Source of the DNA: Lepus europaeus
Taxonomy: Eukaryota; Chordata; Mammalia; Lagomorpha; Leporidae
Length of the DNA: 64,000 bases
Assembly (NCBI RefSeq): GCF_033115175.1
Contig: NC_084840.1
Coordinates: forward strand, 76,957,179-77,021,178
Direction: 5' to 3'
This document shows positions 22,355 to 33,822 of the stretch, piece after piece. Position 1 is the first letter of the stretch, and each line of letters begins with the position of its first letter. Under the pieces are notes generated by a model. The model worked only from the letters and a program-made list of their open reading frames with translations, made no database searches and was not told the origin of the DNA. Made by a program: the position numbers and the translations under genes.

Positions 22355-22560
22355 TGTTATATCTTAATGTTAGCCATCGCAAAGCACACCGGACACCGGA
22401 GTAAGGGAAAGGGTTTATTGGGGGCCACCCTACAGACTGGAGTGAAGGGGCAGTGAAGCAAAAAGAGAGAAGGAGACTGTAAGAGAGAGAGACAGAGAGG
22501 AGGGAGAAGAGAGATGAGAGGAGGAGAGAAGCCAAGAGAGCAGGGAGCAGAACCAAGAGC
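22355..22560 (-). repeat. 5' R-U5 of the ERV
   Basis: R (22,560 to about 22,404) matches the 3' LTR, including the CT-rich tract and CCCCAATAAACCCTTTCCC. U5 (about 22,403-22,355) ends in ACA, one base before the primer-binding site. No U3 precedes it. Confidence 0.85.
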
Positions 22561-22575
22561 TATTTTCAGTTTTTT

Positions 22576-22633
22576 AAAAACTTCATTTATTTATTTGAAA
22601 GGCAGAATAACAGATAGGCAGAGAGGCAGTGGC

Positions 22634-22672
<39 letters not shown>

Positions 22673-22930
22673 TCTTCCTTCTGCTGGTTCACTCCCCAGT
22701 TGTCCGCAACAGCCAGAGATGCACCCATCCGAAGCCAGGAGCCAGATGCCTCTTCCAGGACTCCTATGTGGGTGCAAGGGCCTAAGTACTTGGGTTGTCT
22801 TCCACTGCCTTCCTAGGCCATTAGCACAGAGCTGGATTGGAAGTGTAACAGCAGGGACTCAAAACAGCATCTCTATGAGGTGCCGGCACCACAGATGGAG
22901 GCTTGACCTACTGTGCCACAGTACCGACCC
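22576..22930 (-). mobile_element. Lagomorph C-SINE, minus strand
   Basis: ATTTATTTATTTGAAAGGCAG tail, long (GA)n tract at 22,637-22,671, and reverse-complement head ending CACAGTACCGACCC. Abuts the right target duplication of the ERV. Confidence 0.85.
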
Positions 22931-22947
22931 TTGTTTTCTTTTTCCTT

Positions 22948-23102
22948 TTTTTTTTTTTTTTTTTTGACAGGCAGAGTGAACAATGAGAGAGAGACAGAGA
23001 GAAAGGTCTTCCTTTGCCGTTGGTTCACCCTCCAATGGCCGCCGCGCTGATCCAATGGCAGGAGCCAGGTTCTTCTCCTGGTCTCCCATGGGGTGCAGGG
23101 TT
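22948..23102 (-). mobile_element. C-SINE, minus strand, 3' half only
   Basis: T-rich tail, GACAGGCAGAGTGAACAATGAG and body to GGGGTGCAGGG, then stops. 5'-truncated. Confidence 0.85.
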
Positions 23103-23547
23103 GAAGAACCATCATATTACTTTCCATGGTGATTGCACCATTGTTCATAATCACTAACAAGTCACAAGGGTTTCAATGCTCTCAAATCATCATACTTTGT
23201 TCTGATTTTTGGATAGCAGCCATTCTAGTACATATGATGAATTTAAAGCAATATTTTGTCATGATTTTGATTTTCATTTCTCCAATGATTAGTGATGTGG
23301 TCATGCTGAGCATTTCTTCATATGCCGTTGGCCAATTGCATGCCATCTTTGGTAAACATCTATTCAGTTTTGTATTTAAAATAGATCTTCTCTGGCTTTT
23401 TGCTGTTTTGTTGCCATGTAGAAGTCTTTTGTAATATTCTAAATATTAACCCTTAAGTTCTATAATATGTACAGATATTTTCTCCCTTAGTTTGGTTGCT
23501 TTTTCTTTTTATTGACTTTATCCTTGAATGCAGTTAAACTGTTTTTA

Positions 23548-23895
23548 AAATATTTATTTTTTATTTATTTGAAAGGCTGAGTCACAGAAAGAGGATGAGA
23601 GAAGAAAGAGAAAGAGAGAGAGAGAGAGAGAAAAAAAAAATCTTCCATTCACTAGTTCACTCAAACAGCTCCAACAACCAGGGCTGGGTCGGGTAGAACC
23701 CAGGATCTAGGAGCTTCCAGGTTCTTCCATGTGGGCACAGGGGCCCAAACACTTCAGCCATCTTCTGCTGCACTCCCAGATTCAAGAGCAGTGAGCTGAA
23801 TTGGAATTGGAGCTGCTGGGTTTTCAACCAGTGCCCACATGGGATGCTTGCATCCAGGGTAGAAGCTTAACCAGCTACACCATAGCGTTAGCCTC
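23548..23895 (-). mobile_element. C-SINE, minus strand, diverged
   Basis: TATTTATTTGAAAGGCTGAG tail, GA tract and head ending ACCATAGCGTTAGCC. Confidence 0.82.
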
Positions 23896-24785
23896 TACAT
23901 TTAGAGTTTTCAATTTGATGTAATTCCAGTTGTCTAATTTTGGTTTGCTGCTTTTACTTTAGGTATCAGCCTTTATTTCTTAATACTAGAAAATATTTAA
24001 AGTATCATGACTTGATGTGTTAATTAAACAATCACTTTAAATTTAAAATCACATTATTTTGTTTAAGAAAAATTTCAAATTTACAAAATAAAAAATGTGA
24101 TTGAAGTACTACAATGGTTTCCCATGTACTTTACACCCAGGTTCCCCTATTATTAACATCTGATATTACTATGATGTATTTGTCATACTTAATGAACCAC
24201 ATTCACCATGCCCTGCTTGCTTTTTAGTTCAACCACTGTCTATTCTCCCAAATGCTACAAGCCTCTAGCTGTAACTACTGTATTTCAGACTGAGGTGTGT
24301 GTGTGTGTGTGTGTAGTTCCTCTATACGAGGCAAACATTTGGTATTTATCTTTCTATGTCTGCCATATTTTGCTTGATGTGGTTTCTTCTAGTTCCACGC
24401 ATTATGCTTCAGTGACAGAATTTCATTCCTTTTCTGGCTGAATAGTATCCCAGCATGTGGTTGAGTGTGTGTGTGTGTGTGTGCTTGTGCACACATGTGT
24501 GTCTTAATTTCTTTATTCACCTGATAATGGACATCTTGGTTTATTCCATATCTTGACTTTTGTGAACCATGGTCCAATTAACATGGTGAATCAGGTATCT
24601 CTGTGATACTAAATCTTACGTCTTTTGGATATATACCCAGAGTGGGATTTTAGATAACATCATGTTCTATTACTAGTCTTTTAATGAAATTTCCATATTA
24701 TTTTTCATCTGGGCTTTGATGATTATATTCCCCTACACTAAGAGTTCCTATTATCCATATGTTCATTAATATTAGTTTCTAGGTT

Positions 24786-25100
24786 ATTTTTTTTTTGACA
24801 TGCAGAGTGGACAGTGAGAGAGAGAGACAGAGAGAAAGGTTTTCCTTTGCCGTTGGTTCACCCTCCACGCTGGCGCACCACGCTGATCCGAAGCCAGGAG
24901 CCAGGTGCTTCTCCTGGTCTCCCCTCGGGTGCAGGGCCCAAGCACTTGGGCCATCCTCCACTGCACTCCCGGGCCACAGCAGAGAGCTGGCCTGGAAGAG
25001 GGGCAACTGCGACAGAATCTGGCGCCCTGACTGGGACTAGAACCTGGTGTGCCAGCGCCGCAAGGCGGAGGATTAGCCTAGTGAGCCGCGGCCCTGGCCT
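24786..25100 (-). mobile_element. C-SINE, minus strand, young
   Basis: GC-rich copy with GACATGCAGAGTGGACAGTGA and intact head (GCGCCGCAAGGCGGAGG). Confidence 0.9.
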
Positions 25101-25270
25101 TGGTGTTTTTTTTTTTTTTTTTTTATAATAGACATTCTGACTGACATGAGATGATATCTCACTTTGATTTATTTATATTTTTTTGAGGCTAGTCATATAA
25201 ATAATTTATTCTTAAATTTGTGGACATTCTATTTCTTCATTTGAGAGCTGTTATTTAGTTCCTTTGTCTA

Positions 25271-26021
25271 TTTCTCCTCCACCCCAAAACTTTTTACTTA
25301 AGGAATACAAACTTCATATATTTCATAATTACAACTTTAGGAACATGGTGACTGTGATGATGTTCAGTTTTCTGAGTCCTAAACACATTCTGAATATTAT
25401 ATATATTTTAGAATTCATATATTTTAAATATATATTGAAAATGCTACCTTTGCTGAAATGTATATTCTTCACAACTAATCAAAATCAGTTGGTTATAAGT
25501 ATGTGGTATAATTTCTGAGCCCTTTGTTCTGTGAGTCTACCAAATATTTGCCCTGGGTTAATTTACATAGAACATTTTATCTAAAGCTGAGCTCCATTCG
25601 CAAGATCATTCATCATTGGAAACATAGTAAAGCCAAGGTGTGGTTATTTGCTTTAAAATCTTGCCAAGAAGTTCTGAGTTTCTCAGGACACTAACTCCTA
25701 GAAGCCCTGCCTTGTTCTCTAATTTGTCTTTGCCCAGGACCAGCAAGTTATGATGATATCAATACCTTTCAGTTATGATCACATTATTTGGAATGAAGCT
25801 TTCCAAACTGGGAGCAAATGGGTGTAGCTCCCACTTAGGTGCTGACTTCTTGAGTAGCTTGCAGATAAACCAGCTTACGCTCATCCTTCCCTTCTAGAAC
25901 CCTGATATCCACCAGCTGAGGCACGGACCAGCACCTAATCCACAAACAACTCTACAAATCCTAGTGCAGCAAGTCAATTTCTTCTTCATTTCTATCAAAT
26001 ACCTTAAAAGCCCTAAAGGTA
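25271..26021. other. Unassigned intergenic DNA
   Basis: No exon or recognised repeat. 25,580-25,960 has ordinary base composition and no AKR1C exon similarity. Confidence 0.4.
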
Positions 26022-26036
26022 ACTTTTGTTCCTCTT

Positions 26037-26204
26037 TTTTTATTATTAAACTTTTATTTAATGAATATAAATTTCCAAAGTACAGCTTATGGATTACAAT
26101 GGCTTTCCCCCTCCCAAAACTTCCCTCCCACCCACAACCCTCCCCTTTCCTGCTCTCTCTCCCCTTCCAATCACATCAAGATTCATTTTCAATTCTCTTT
26201 ATAT
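26037..26204 (-). mobile_element. Very short, young L1 3' end with perfect 15-bp target duplication
   Basis: 168 bases of L1 3' UTR in reverse: T-rich, TTAAACTTTTATTTAATGAA, then the C-rich block. ACTTTTGTTCCTCTT flanks it at 26,022-26,036 and 26,205-26,219. Confidence 0.93.
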
Positions 26205-26219
26205 ACTTTTGTTCCTCTT

Positions 26220-27735
26220 ATAAAGAAAAAACTGCAGTGACAATGTTATGTTAATTCTTATGATTAACTCTAACTACAATGCTGACATAAATTAACACAT
26301 TGCATATTCCTTGATGAAACACACTGTTAGAAATGAAGTTTATAGTAATTAAAGTGAGCTAATTATCAAGTCTAATTTGAATATGGTGATTTTACAACTT
26401 GATAATTAGGAAGTATTTCTCAAAGATTTGATTTAAAAATTTTATGACTTCTTTTGGAAAATATGAAAGAAAGGATGGTAGACACTGTTTACAGTGCATT
26501 AATGTTTTCTTTCTTCATAAGGAATATGCCATCTCCCAAGACAAACTATCTACTTTCTTTTTCCAGTATTTCTCCTGGTCACAAAGCATTGAGTGTCGGA
26601 TTCTGAAAGAAATGTAGAAAAAAGTTCTATTCAGGATGAGAAACAAATTACATCAGTTAAGAGAACTGCACCCTAGCACTATGCATATGGGTCTTGTATT
26701 GCTTTTCTTAATTGGTGAAGAGTTTGCATCTCTGATATTTGGTCTGACAACTTAAATAGTGAAAGAAGCTTCCCACTTGCTTGCTGAAAGCCACGTGTAT
26801 TCTCCTTAGGCGATTTTACTTCAGAGAAATAAAATTACTGTTTTACCATTCATCAAAACTATAAAATAAATTACAGGAAAGAAAAGCCAGGAGGTTAAGT
26901 TACAAAACTGTCCATAATCAGAGACTTCATTAGTAGGTCAGTCTTGGAACACTTGCTAGTATGTTTATGAACTCACTTCCATCAAGTTATTTTCTGTATC
27001 TTAGACTCCAAGTGGCCAGTCCTAATAACCATCATTTTGAGAGAATCTCTGGGACCCCCAATCACTATACAACTTCCAATCTGTGCATGGAATGATCACT
27101 GGAAACTATAAGTTGGTGGCTTTCAACAAGGTTTCTACAGGTTGATGTGTTACTATTGAGATGTAAGCTAGAATTACACCAAGAAGTGTGCAACACAGCA
27201 AAGATATTTTAATTCTTCTGTGACATGATGAATTCAATATGTACTCCTAGTGTTGGATGGAAATTTGAGCCATGAGGTAGCTTTAGAGAAAGGTAGGAAG
27301 CCAGAGGTACAATATGTTATTTCTTCCTACTATTTATCCTGTTTCTATATAAAGCAAATGTAGTACATGAAGATGTCTCCTGGAGTGAACACCGAAAGTC
27401 CTCTGTCTACCACCACATCTTGTTATCAGATTAAGGGGTAAGCAAGGAAAAGAAGGTGAGCAAAGATCCCAAAATACAAGTGGATTTGTGACAATCAGAA
27501 AAGACAAGGAAGAATAAGTTATTGCAAGTGACCTTTGATAAGTCAGTTCCATTATAGGTAAAATAATTTGATAGTTGAAGTTATTTCATGGGGTGTTTGT
27601 GTGAATTCATCGATGGCCCTTTCTAACTCAGAGTCCTCAATCATTACTGTTAGCTTATATCATCAGTGCCTTTGCAACTATCAACACAATAAATTCCTTT
27701 GAGCAAGTGGGAAAAGTATTAAATCATTTGTGTGT
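26220..27735. other. Unassigned intergenic DNA
   Basis: About 1.5 kb free of recognised repeats, read for AKR1C exons on the minus strand with none found. The open frames are short and unconvincing. Confidence 0.45.
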
Positions 27736-27737
27736 AA

Positions 27738-28078
27738 TTTTTTTTTTTGACAGGCAGAGTGGACAGTGAGAGAGAGAGGCAGAGAGAAAGGTCTTCCTTT
27801 TTGCCGTTGGTTCACCCTCCAATGGCCGCCGCGGCCAGCGCACTGCGGCAGGCGCACCGTGCTGATCCGAAGGCAGGAGCCAGGTGCTTCTCCTGGTCTC
27901 CCATGGGGTGCAGGGCCCAAGCACTTGGGCCATCCTCCACTGCACTCCCGGGCCACAGCAGAGAGCTGGCCTGGAAGAGGGGCAACTGGGACAGAATCCG
28001 GCGCCCCGACCGGGACTACAACCCGGTGTGCTGGTGCCGCTATGCGGAGGATTAGCCTATTGAGCCATGGCACCGGCT
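27738..28078 (-). mobile_element. C-SINE, minus strand, young
   Basis: Intact GC-rich body and head. Flanked by TGTGTGTAATTTTT (27,729) and TGTGTTTAATTTTT (28,077), a likely target duplication. Confidence 0.92.
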
Positions 28079-28790
28079 GTGTTTAATTTTTATAATGAGA
28101 GTTTTACTATGAATAGAAAAAGTTCCAAATACATATATTTTCAGTGTATGAAGGTATTTATGCATGTGCATATAAAGGAATCCACTGGGTTTTGTGGAAT
28201 ATATCCCTCTTGGACAATGAGGAACTACTCCATACAGACACATCACATAAAAAAAAAAACCCACAAGAGATAAACAGTTATTTTTTCCTGGAGTTGTCAT
28301 GCAACAACTAGTGGGAAAAATGTATCTAACTGGTAAAACTATTCATTCCATTTTTATTCACAGAAGATTTGGTCTACTTTCAATCAGGCAAGGTAGTTCC
28401 AACCAGCCTTGGAATAATCACTAGAAGACTCCAATCAGACTATTTGACCTCTCCATTACTCAGTTCCAAGCCACTGGAGGTAATCAATTCATTTCATCAA
28501 TAATATTTTGACTCTGATGTTACTCTGTCCATCATATTCGTAGATGTTTCCCTTTATCTAAAGTAATTGCTGATTCGTTAATTCCCTACTCTATTCCTCT
28601 AATATAAAGTTCTTTAGGAAACTCAAGCCTCTGCTTCAAACACTTGGTAACTGCAAAATTCTATGTTCTGAAGGAAACAATGTAGTCAAAAATTACTCAG
28701 GCTGGATAATTGTGGTAATGCAGATAATTCTGGAAGGTATACCAAGGTCATGAACAGTTCTCTCTGAGTTCTTTGCCCAACAGCCCTTGA
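28079..28790. other. Unassigned intergenic DNA
   Basis: No exon, SINE or L1 signature recognised. Confidence 0.4.
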
Positions 28791-29930
28791 CACTATCTCA
28801 AAATTCAGATATTTAGGAATAAATTTACTTCAAGAAGTGAAAGATCTCTGCATTGAAAATTATCAAATCCTGATGAAAGAGATCTTTAAGGACACAAAAA
28901 GATAGGAATATATTCTTTGTTCATGAATTAGAAAAATCAATATACTTAAAACATTTAGGCCAGTGCCGTGGCTCAATAGGCTAATCCTCTGCCTTGCAGC
29001 GCTGGCACACCGGGTTCTAGTGCTGGTTGGGGCACCAGATTCTGTCCAGGTTGCCCCTCTTCCAGGCCAGCTCTCTGCTGTGGCCAGGGAGTGCAGTGGA
29101 GGATGGCCCAAGTGCTTGGGCCCTGCACCCCATGGGAGACCAGGAGAAGCACCTGGCTCCTGCCTTCAGATCAGCGCGGTGCACTGGCCACAGGAGCCAT
29201 TGGGGGGTGAACCAATGGAAAAAAAGGAAGACCTTTCTCTTTGTTTCTCTCTCTCTCTCTCATTGTCCACTGTGCCTGTCCAAAAAAAAAATTATACTAC
29301 CTAAAGAAAACTACCAGTAATGTGATCCCTGAAAATATCAATGATGTTCTCACAGGATTATAAAAAACAATCTTAAAATTCATATGGAAACAGATCCAGA
29401 ATAGCCAAAGCAATTCTGAGAAAAAAAATCAAGCTGGAGGTATCATGATATCTGACTTCAAAGCACATTACAAAGCTATAATAATTAATACAGTATGCTA
29501 CGGGCACAAAAACCAATGCATAGATCAGTGGAGCAGAGTAGAGAGCCTAGAAATTGTTCCATGCACATACAACCAATCACATTTTGACAAAAGTGCTCAA
29601 ATCATTCAGTGGAGTAAGGATAATCTCTTTAATAAATGATGCTTTCAAAACTAGACGTGTGTATGTAGGAGAACAAAGTTAGACCCATAATTCTCACCAT
29701 GTACAAAATCAGCTCAAGGATGATCAAAGAACTAAATTTAAGACCTGACACTATGAAGTTGCTGGAAGAAAATGTAAGGGAAACACTCTAAGGCACTGGT
29801 GTAGGGGCTGACTTCCTGGACAATACCCCCAAAGCATAGGCCACAAAAGCAACCCTAAATAAACAGGATTATAACAAAATCAGAAGCATCTGCATGGCAA
29901 GGAAATGATCAACATGTAGAAAGTTTCCTT
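28791..29930 (+). mobile_element. Old L1 ORF2 fragment, plus strand, with SINE
   Basis: 28,791-28,957 and 29,291-29,930 are colinear with the post-RT region of ORF2 (AGGAATAAATTTACTTCAAG; a part equivalent to [38 protein letters not shown]). Frames are broken. Confidence 0.8.
28958..29290 (+). mobile_element. C-SINE in old L1
   Basis: GGCCAGTGCCGTGGCTCAAT head, GGTTCTAGTGCTGG B box, CT tract and short A tail. Confidence 0.9.
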
Positions 29931-29934
29931 CTAT

Positions 29935-30985
29935 CTGCAGATAACATTATCAAAAGACATTTGCCACTATTTCTAAGCAGATATGTGCTCCACTTCCTCT
30001 TTCTCAATCCTCCTCATACCTGACTCATAATCACTTTTCTTCCCAACCCCCAGTCCCTGTGTCTAAGCCCACCCCAAGGATCCCAAATATCCACATGTAC
30101 ACTGTAGCTCTGATCCACAAACTGCACCCCTGAACTATCAGTCAGCCTTGTAGTATTGCCTCACCTCTGTGCTCTGTCTAGTGAGTTTTTTCTTTCCTGG
30201 ATGTGTCCGGGACCGCACAACATGTGGCCTCTTAGCGGTAAACTACTGAAGTAGAGCTTTCATTTAGGTCTTCTTCTTTTTTTTTCTTTTCCATGGTGTC
30301 TTGGCTTTCCAAGTGTGATTCCATTGTTAATGGTAGTGTATTGAAATTCATCACCAAATAAATGTTACTTTATTATGGTAACACTCATTCATCTGCTGTC
30401 TTTCTCCATGAAAACATGCTTATAAATAAACTTTCAAAACTTCTGAAAATATTACTTATATCCTTGAAAAATATAGATGAAACTTATTGCTTTAGCTTAT
30501 AAGTACTTAAATAAACAATTTTAAGAGTGAGTGATGTCACATAGTCTATAACCATAAACAGAAGGCAATTCACAGGGTTGGCATTGTGATGTACTAGGCT
30601 AAGCCTCCACCTGCATTGTCAGTATCCCCTAAGGGTGCCGGTTGGAGTCCCAGCTGTTCCTCTTTTGATCCAAGTTTCTTCTTATGGCCTAGGAAAGCAG
30701 TGGAAGGTGGTCCAAGTGCTTGGGCTCCTGTTCCAGCATTAAAATCATGGAAGAAGCTCCTGGTTCCTGGCTTTGGATAGGCTCAGCTCTGGCATTGTGG
30801 CCAGAGTAGTGAACCAATGGAAGGAAGACCTTTCTCTGTCTGTAACTCAATCTCTCAAATAAATACATAAACCTCTTTTTTTCTAAAAAAAAAAAAAAAG
30901 AAGGCAATTCACATGCTGAGCATTATAAGCTAATGTTCTCCAAATTCACAAAAATTCAACACAATTTTTTGAAACAGTCTTATCT
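29935..30985 (-). pseudogene. Third fragment of the duplicated AKR1C unit (3' flank only)
   Basis: 29,935-30,240 matches 6,991-7,270 and 44,830-45,080; 30,325-30,570 and 30,900-30,985 match 10,190-10,370 and 45,970-46,290. Between them an antisense L1 3' UTR scrap (about 30,245-30,320) replaces the part that would hold exon 9. Exon 8 was not found to the right. Confidence 0.65.
30575..30899 (+). mobile_element. C-SINE
   Basis: GGTTGGCATTGTGATGTACT head, diverged body and AAATACATAAACC plus A14 tail. A repeated AAGGCAATTCACA (30,560 and 30,902) marks the target duplication. Confidence 0.88.
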
Positions 30986-31019
30986 ATGGCACAATCTACA
31001 CCGCAGACAGCATCTTAGG

Positions 31020-31186
31020 CTCTAGCTCCCTCCCCCATGGCTGGAAGCCAGGTGACCCCATGGCCCAACCACCTCTGTCAGCTCCAGCCCCATCCTAATG
31101 GGATTCGCTGCTCCTACTTCCCTGCCCAGGTTTAAGAGGACCTGTTCCTGAACATGTGGCTCTCTCGATCGCTCTATCCCTGTCTT
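31020..31186 (+). mobile_element. LTR fragment of the same ERV family
   Basis: Plus-strand U3-R piece. CCCATCCTAATGGGATTCG, CTCCTACTTCCCTGCCC and CCTGTTCCTGAACA match the 3' LTR at 18,180-18,290. It ends at the next SINE. Confidence 0.8.
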
Positions 31187-31541
31187 TTTTTTTAAAGATT
31201 TATTTATTTAATTGAAAGTCAGGTTTACACACACACACAAACACACACACACACAGAGAGAGAGAGAGAAAGAGAGACAGAGAGAGAGAGGTCTTCCATC
31301 TACTTGTTCATTCCCCAGTTGGCCACAACGGCTGGAGCTGCGCCAATCAGAAGCCAGGGGTTTCATCCAGGTCTCCCACGCAGGTTCACGGGCCCAAGGA
31401 CTTGGGTCATTTTCTGCTGCTATCCCAGGCCACAGCAGAGAGCTGGATGGGAAGTGGAGCAGCCTGGTCTTGAACCAGCACCCATATGGGATGCCGACAC
31501 TGCAGGCAGCAGCTTTACCTGCTATGCCACAGTGCTGCCCC
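31187..31541 (-). mobile_element. C-SINE, minus strand
   Basis: AAAGATTTATTTATTTAATTG tail, (CA)n and (GA)n tracts at 31,228-31,292, and head ending CACAGTGCTGCCC. Confidence 0.87.
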
Positions 31542-32514
31542 CAATAAATAAATAAATCTTAAAAAAATCAAAATAATAATGAATATAGCATTAGTGAATA
31601 TGGAATAAAACACATTCTCATTTATATTTCTATGTAAATTAACAATTTTATTAGTTTAATTAAATTTTAGTTTAATACTATTTATGCAGGATGGGTTTAC
31701 GAGTTGAAATGTGCACAGATCCTACGGAAGGTCTGGTTCACTATGCTTCCACTTCTTGTGCTGAGCATCCTGTGCTATTTCTCATTAACTTGGCATTATC
31801 CTTTCCATGCCAGCATCTCTTTCTTCTAAATTGATCTCTCCCTTGGCTCTCTTTTCCTTTCACAGCTTCAATTTACTCATTTATCTAATCTTATTGGACT
31901 TTAAAATGTTTATGAAACTAGTTGGACCATAAGTGTTAATGGACCATGTCTCCCCAGGACATATGCCAAGAGAAGATGTTCTGTAATTTCTCTGGATTCT
32001 CAAGTCAAGACAGTTTGTCAACTCTGTTCATCAGAAGGCTGCCTCTGAGTGTTCCTGCAACCCTGTTCTGTGGATTATTTTCAACAGTGCTGCATTTTTT
32101 TTTTACTCTTCTAAGAAATCTTTTATATAAAAGAACAGATTTCATAGAGTTTTAAGAACATAATGATACTCTCAACCCTTCCTCCTTTCTTCGTCCCCAT
32201 ACCCCCTCTGCCTTCCTTTCTTATTTTTCTTTTAATTTTCACAATGACATACTCTCAGTGTACTCAGATTCCTGCAGGACGTGGGGATTGAAAAGAAATG
32301 AGCTTAACCATGCTGAAAGAAATTTAAGTTGGAATTTGGAGATGAGGAGATATAAAATTTGAGTGATGAAAATAAAAAATTCATCTCCAGAGAAAAACCT
32401 GATCCTCATCCTATTTGTAAAATCACACTAGAATTTTGAATAAACACATTTAAATGAGAAAAAAGTGGGAAAGAAATCTATTCAAGCACATTATAGAGGA
32501 CATCAATCCTTTCA
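31542..32514. other. Unassigned intergenic DNA
   Basis: AT-rich; no exon or repeat recognised. Confidence 0.4.
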
Positions 32515-32768
32515 CTAGAGCAGTGGCCTCATAATCAAAGCACCTCCCTCTATATCACATCTCCCTTAGGGCAAGAGAATGGTGTTGCATCAGGGTAAGC
32601 CCATATGAGATTTCCAGCTGAGTACCAGCTACCCTGCTTCCAATCCAGCTCCCTACTAATGGACCTTGGAACGCAGCAGAAGCTTCCATGGCCTTTTGCT
32701 GAGTTAACCAGGGTATGAACGATTGGGCTATTCTCTCTATCCTACTCTCTCCATCACCCAGCCAATTA
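32515..32768 (+). mobile_element. Degenerate C-SINE
   Basis: Recognisable only by CAATCCAGCTCCCTACTAAT, the GAGTTAACCAGGGTATGAA region and the CTCTCTATC tract with AAATACATAA end. Confidence 0.6.
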
Positions 32769-33822
32769 AATACATAATTATATGTCAATCTATATTCTTA
32801 GAAAATGAATATTTACTCCTAGTGTTCAGTTCTTTCATACAGTGAGAATAGCTAGTCCAGAAAAATGTTAACTTAAGAGATTGCTACCCGAGAAATGTCT
32901 CATTTTAAACTGATAGCTGGCTGGCATTTCAGAACTTTAATTTCTCTCTTTACATTAAATATGTGTACAAACAGTAGCCTTTAAGCACACATATTTCTCT
33001 TGGGACCCTGGAATTCTGTTGTGTGCTAGAGGAAGTTTTCTACAAAATGTACCTCTGCTGAAATGCATAGGAATTATGTCTCTAGACAAGTTTTGCTTGT
33101 AGATAACATTTTCAATTGTTCATAAAATCTAATGATGGGAAATTCAGTGCATTCTGTGTGAACTCTCTGGGAGAAGACATGAATTTGGCACCAAATTTCT
33201 TATATATTTGGTTCCATGTTCATTTGCCCAATCTTTACTTTTACTTTTACTTAATAATCTTACTCCACAAATTATAGCCAAGACTATAATGTTATGCCTC
33301 AACCTATGGGTCCTTCCACCAAATCACTGAACTTACGGTATCCTGTGGTCCTACAATGCCAGTGATGAACCAGTGATTGATTGCCCAATTGGAGGAGTTT
33401 GTAGGTTGCCGAATCTTCATTACTAACTGGGAAAGACTCAGGCAAATGAGATGGAGAGTCATCACATGTGCAGAACCAATCCAAGATGTGAGAAAATGGT
33501 TCTTATAAAAGCTCTGCTTCTGCCAGAACTACTTCTCAATCAAGTGAATCTCTAATTCCTACTTTTTATTATTCTCTAGGTTCCTAGAGTGAGGCTATGG
33601 AGGTCACTAAATTAGCAATAAAGCTGAGTTCTGCTGTATAGATTCTGTCTATTTGTACCATAAGGAAGAGGAAGTTAAACTTGTCATCTAAAGAAAGATT
33701 GCAGAGGGCACTGTGGTATCTCAAATGAATTGTACCTACACTGTGCTTATGTGCATATTTAATTAATATAATTTTATACAGGTAACAAATATGAATCAAC
33801 AACTTCTTGCTTAACTGTGCTT
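32769..33822. other. Unassigned intergenic DNA
   Basis: A 61-codon minus-strand frame at 33,299-33,484 with ordinary composition matches no family I recognise. No splice-site or AKR1C evidence supports a gene. Confidence 0.4.

Larger units (their letters stand above)
18018..22560 (-). mobile_element. Defective ERV, L1-processed copy of a retroviral RNA
   Basis: Element read on the minus strand. The 5' end (22,560) lies at the apparent R start; R-U5 is 22,560-22,355, then an 18-nt tRNA-His primer site, untranslated leader, AT-rich body, gag zinc-knuckle relic, env relic, polypurine tract and U3-R. The 3' end has AATAAA followed by a poly(A) tract (18,027-18,018) in place of U5. Flanks are TATTTTCAATTTTTT (18,003-18,017) and TATTTTCAGTTTTTT (22,561-22,575), a 14/15 target duplication. 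A normal provirus has two full LTRs and a 4-6 bp duplication; this structure fits an RNA copied by L1. No intact gag, pol or env frame remains and pol was not seen. Confidence 0.85.
23103..25270 (-). mobile_element. Ancient L1, minus strand, with two SINEs
   Basis: 23,103-23,547, 23,896-24,785 and 25,103-25,270 read as antisense L1 ORF2: CATGGTGATTGCACCATTG, TATTTTCTCCCTTAGTTTGG, TGGCTGAATAGTATCC and GGATATATACCCAGAGTGG are standard antisense phrases. Short (GT)n tracts at 24,296-24,316 and 24,464-24,484. Confidence 0.7.

Noticed and set aside
27000-27060. ACCATCATTT run resembling part of AKR1C exon 1 antisense
   Set aside because: Similarity covers only about 12 bases; the adjoining codons, start codon and donor are absent.
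33299-33484. 61-codon minus-strand frame with unique-looking composition
   Set aside because: No similarity to AKR1C or any family I recognise and no flanking splice evidence; length is within chance.
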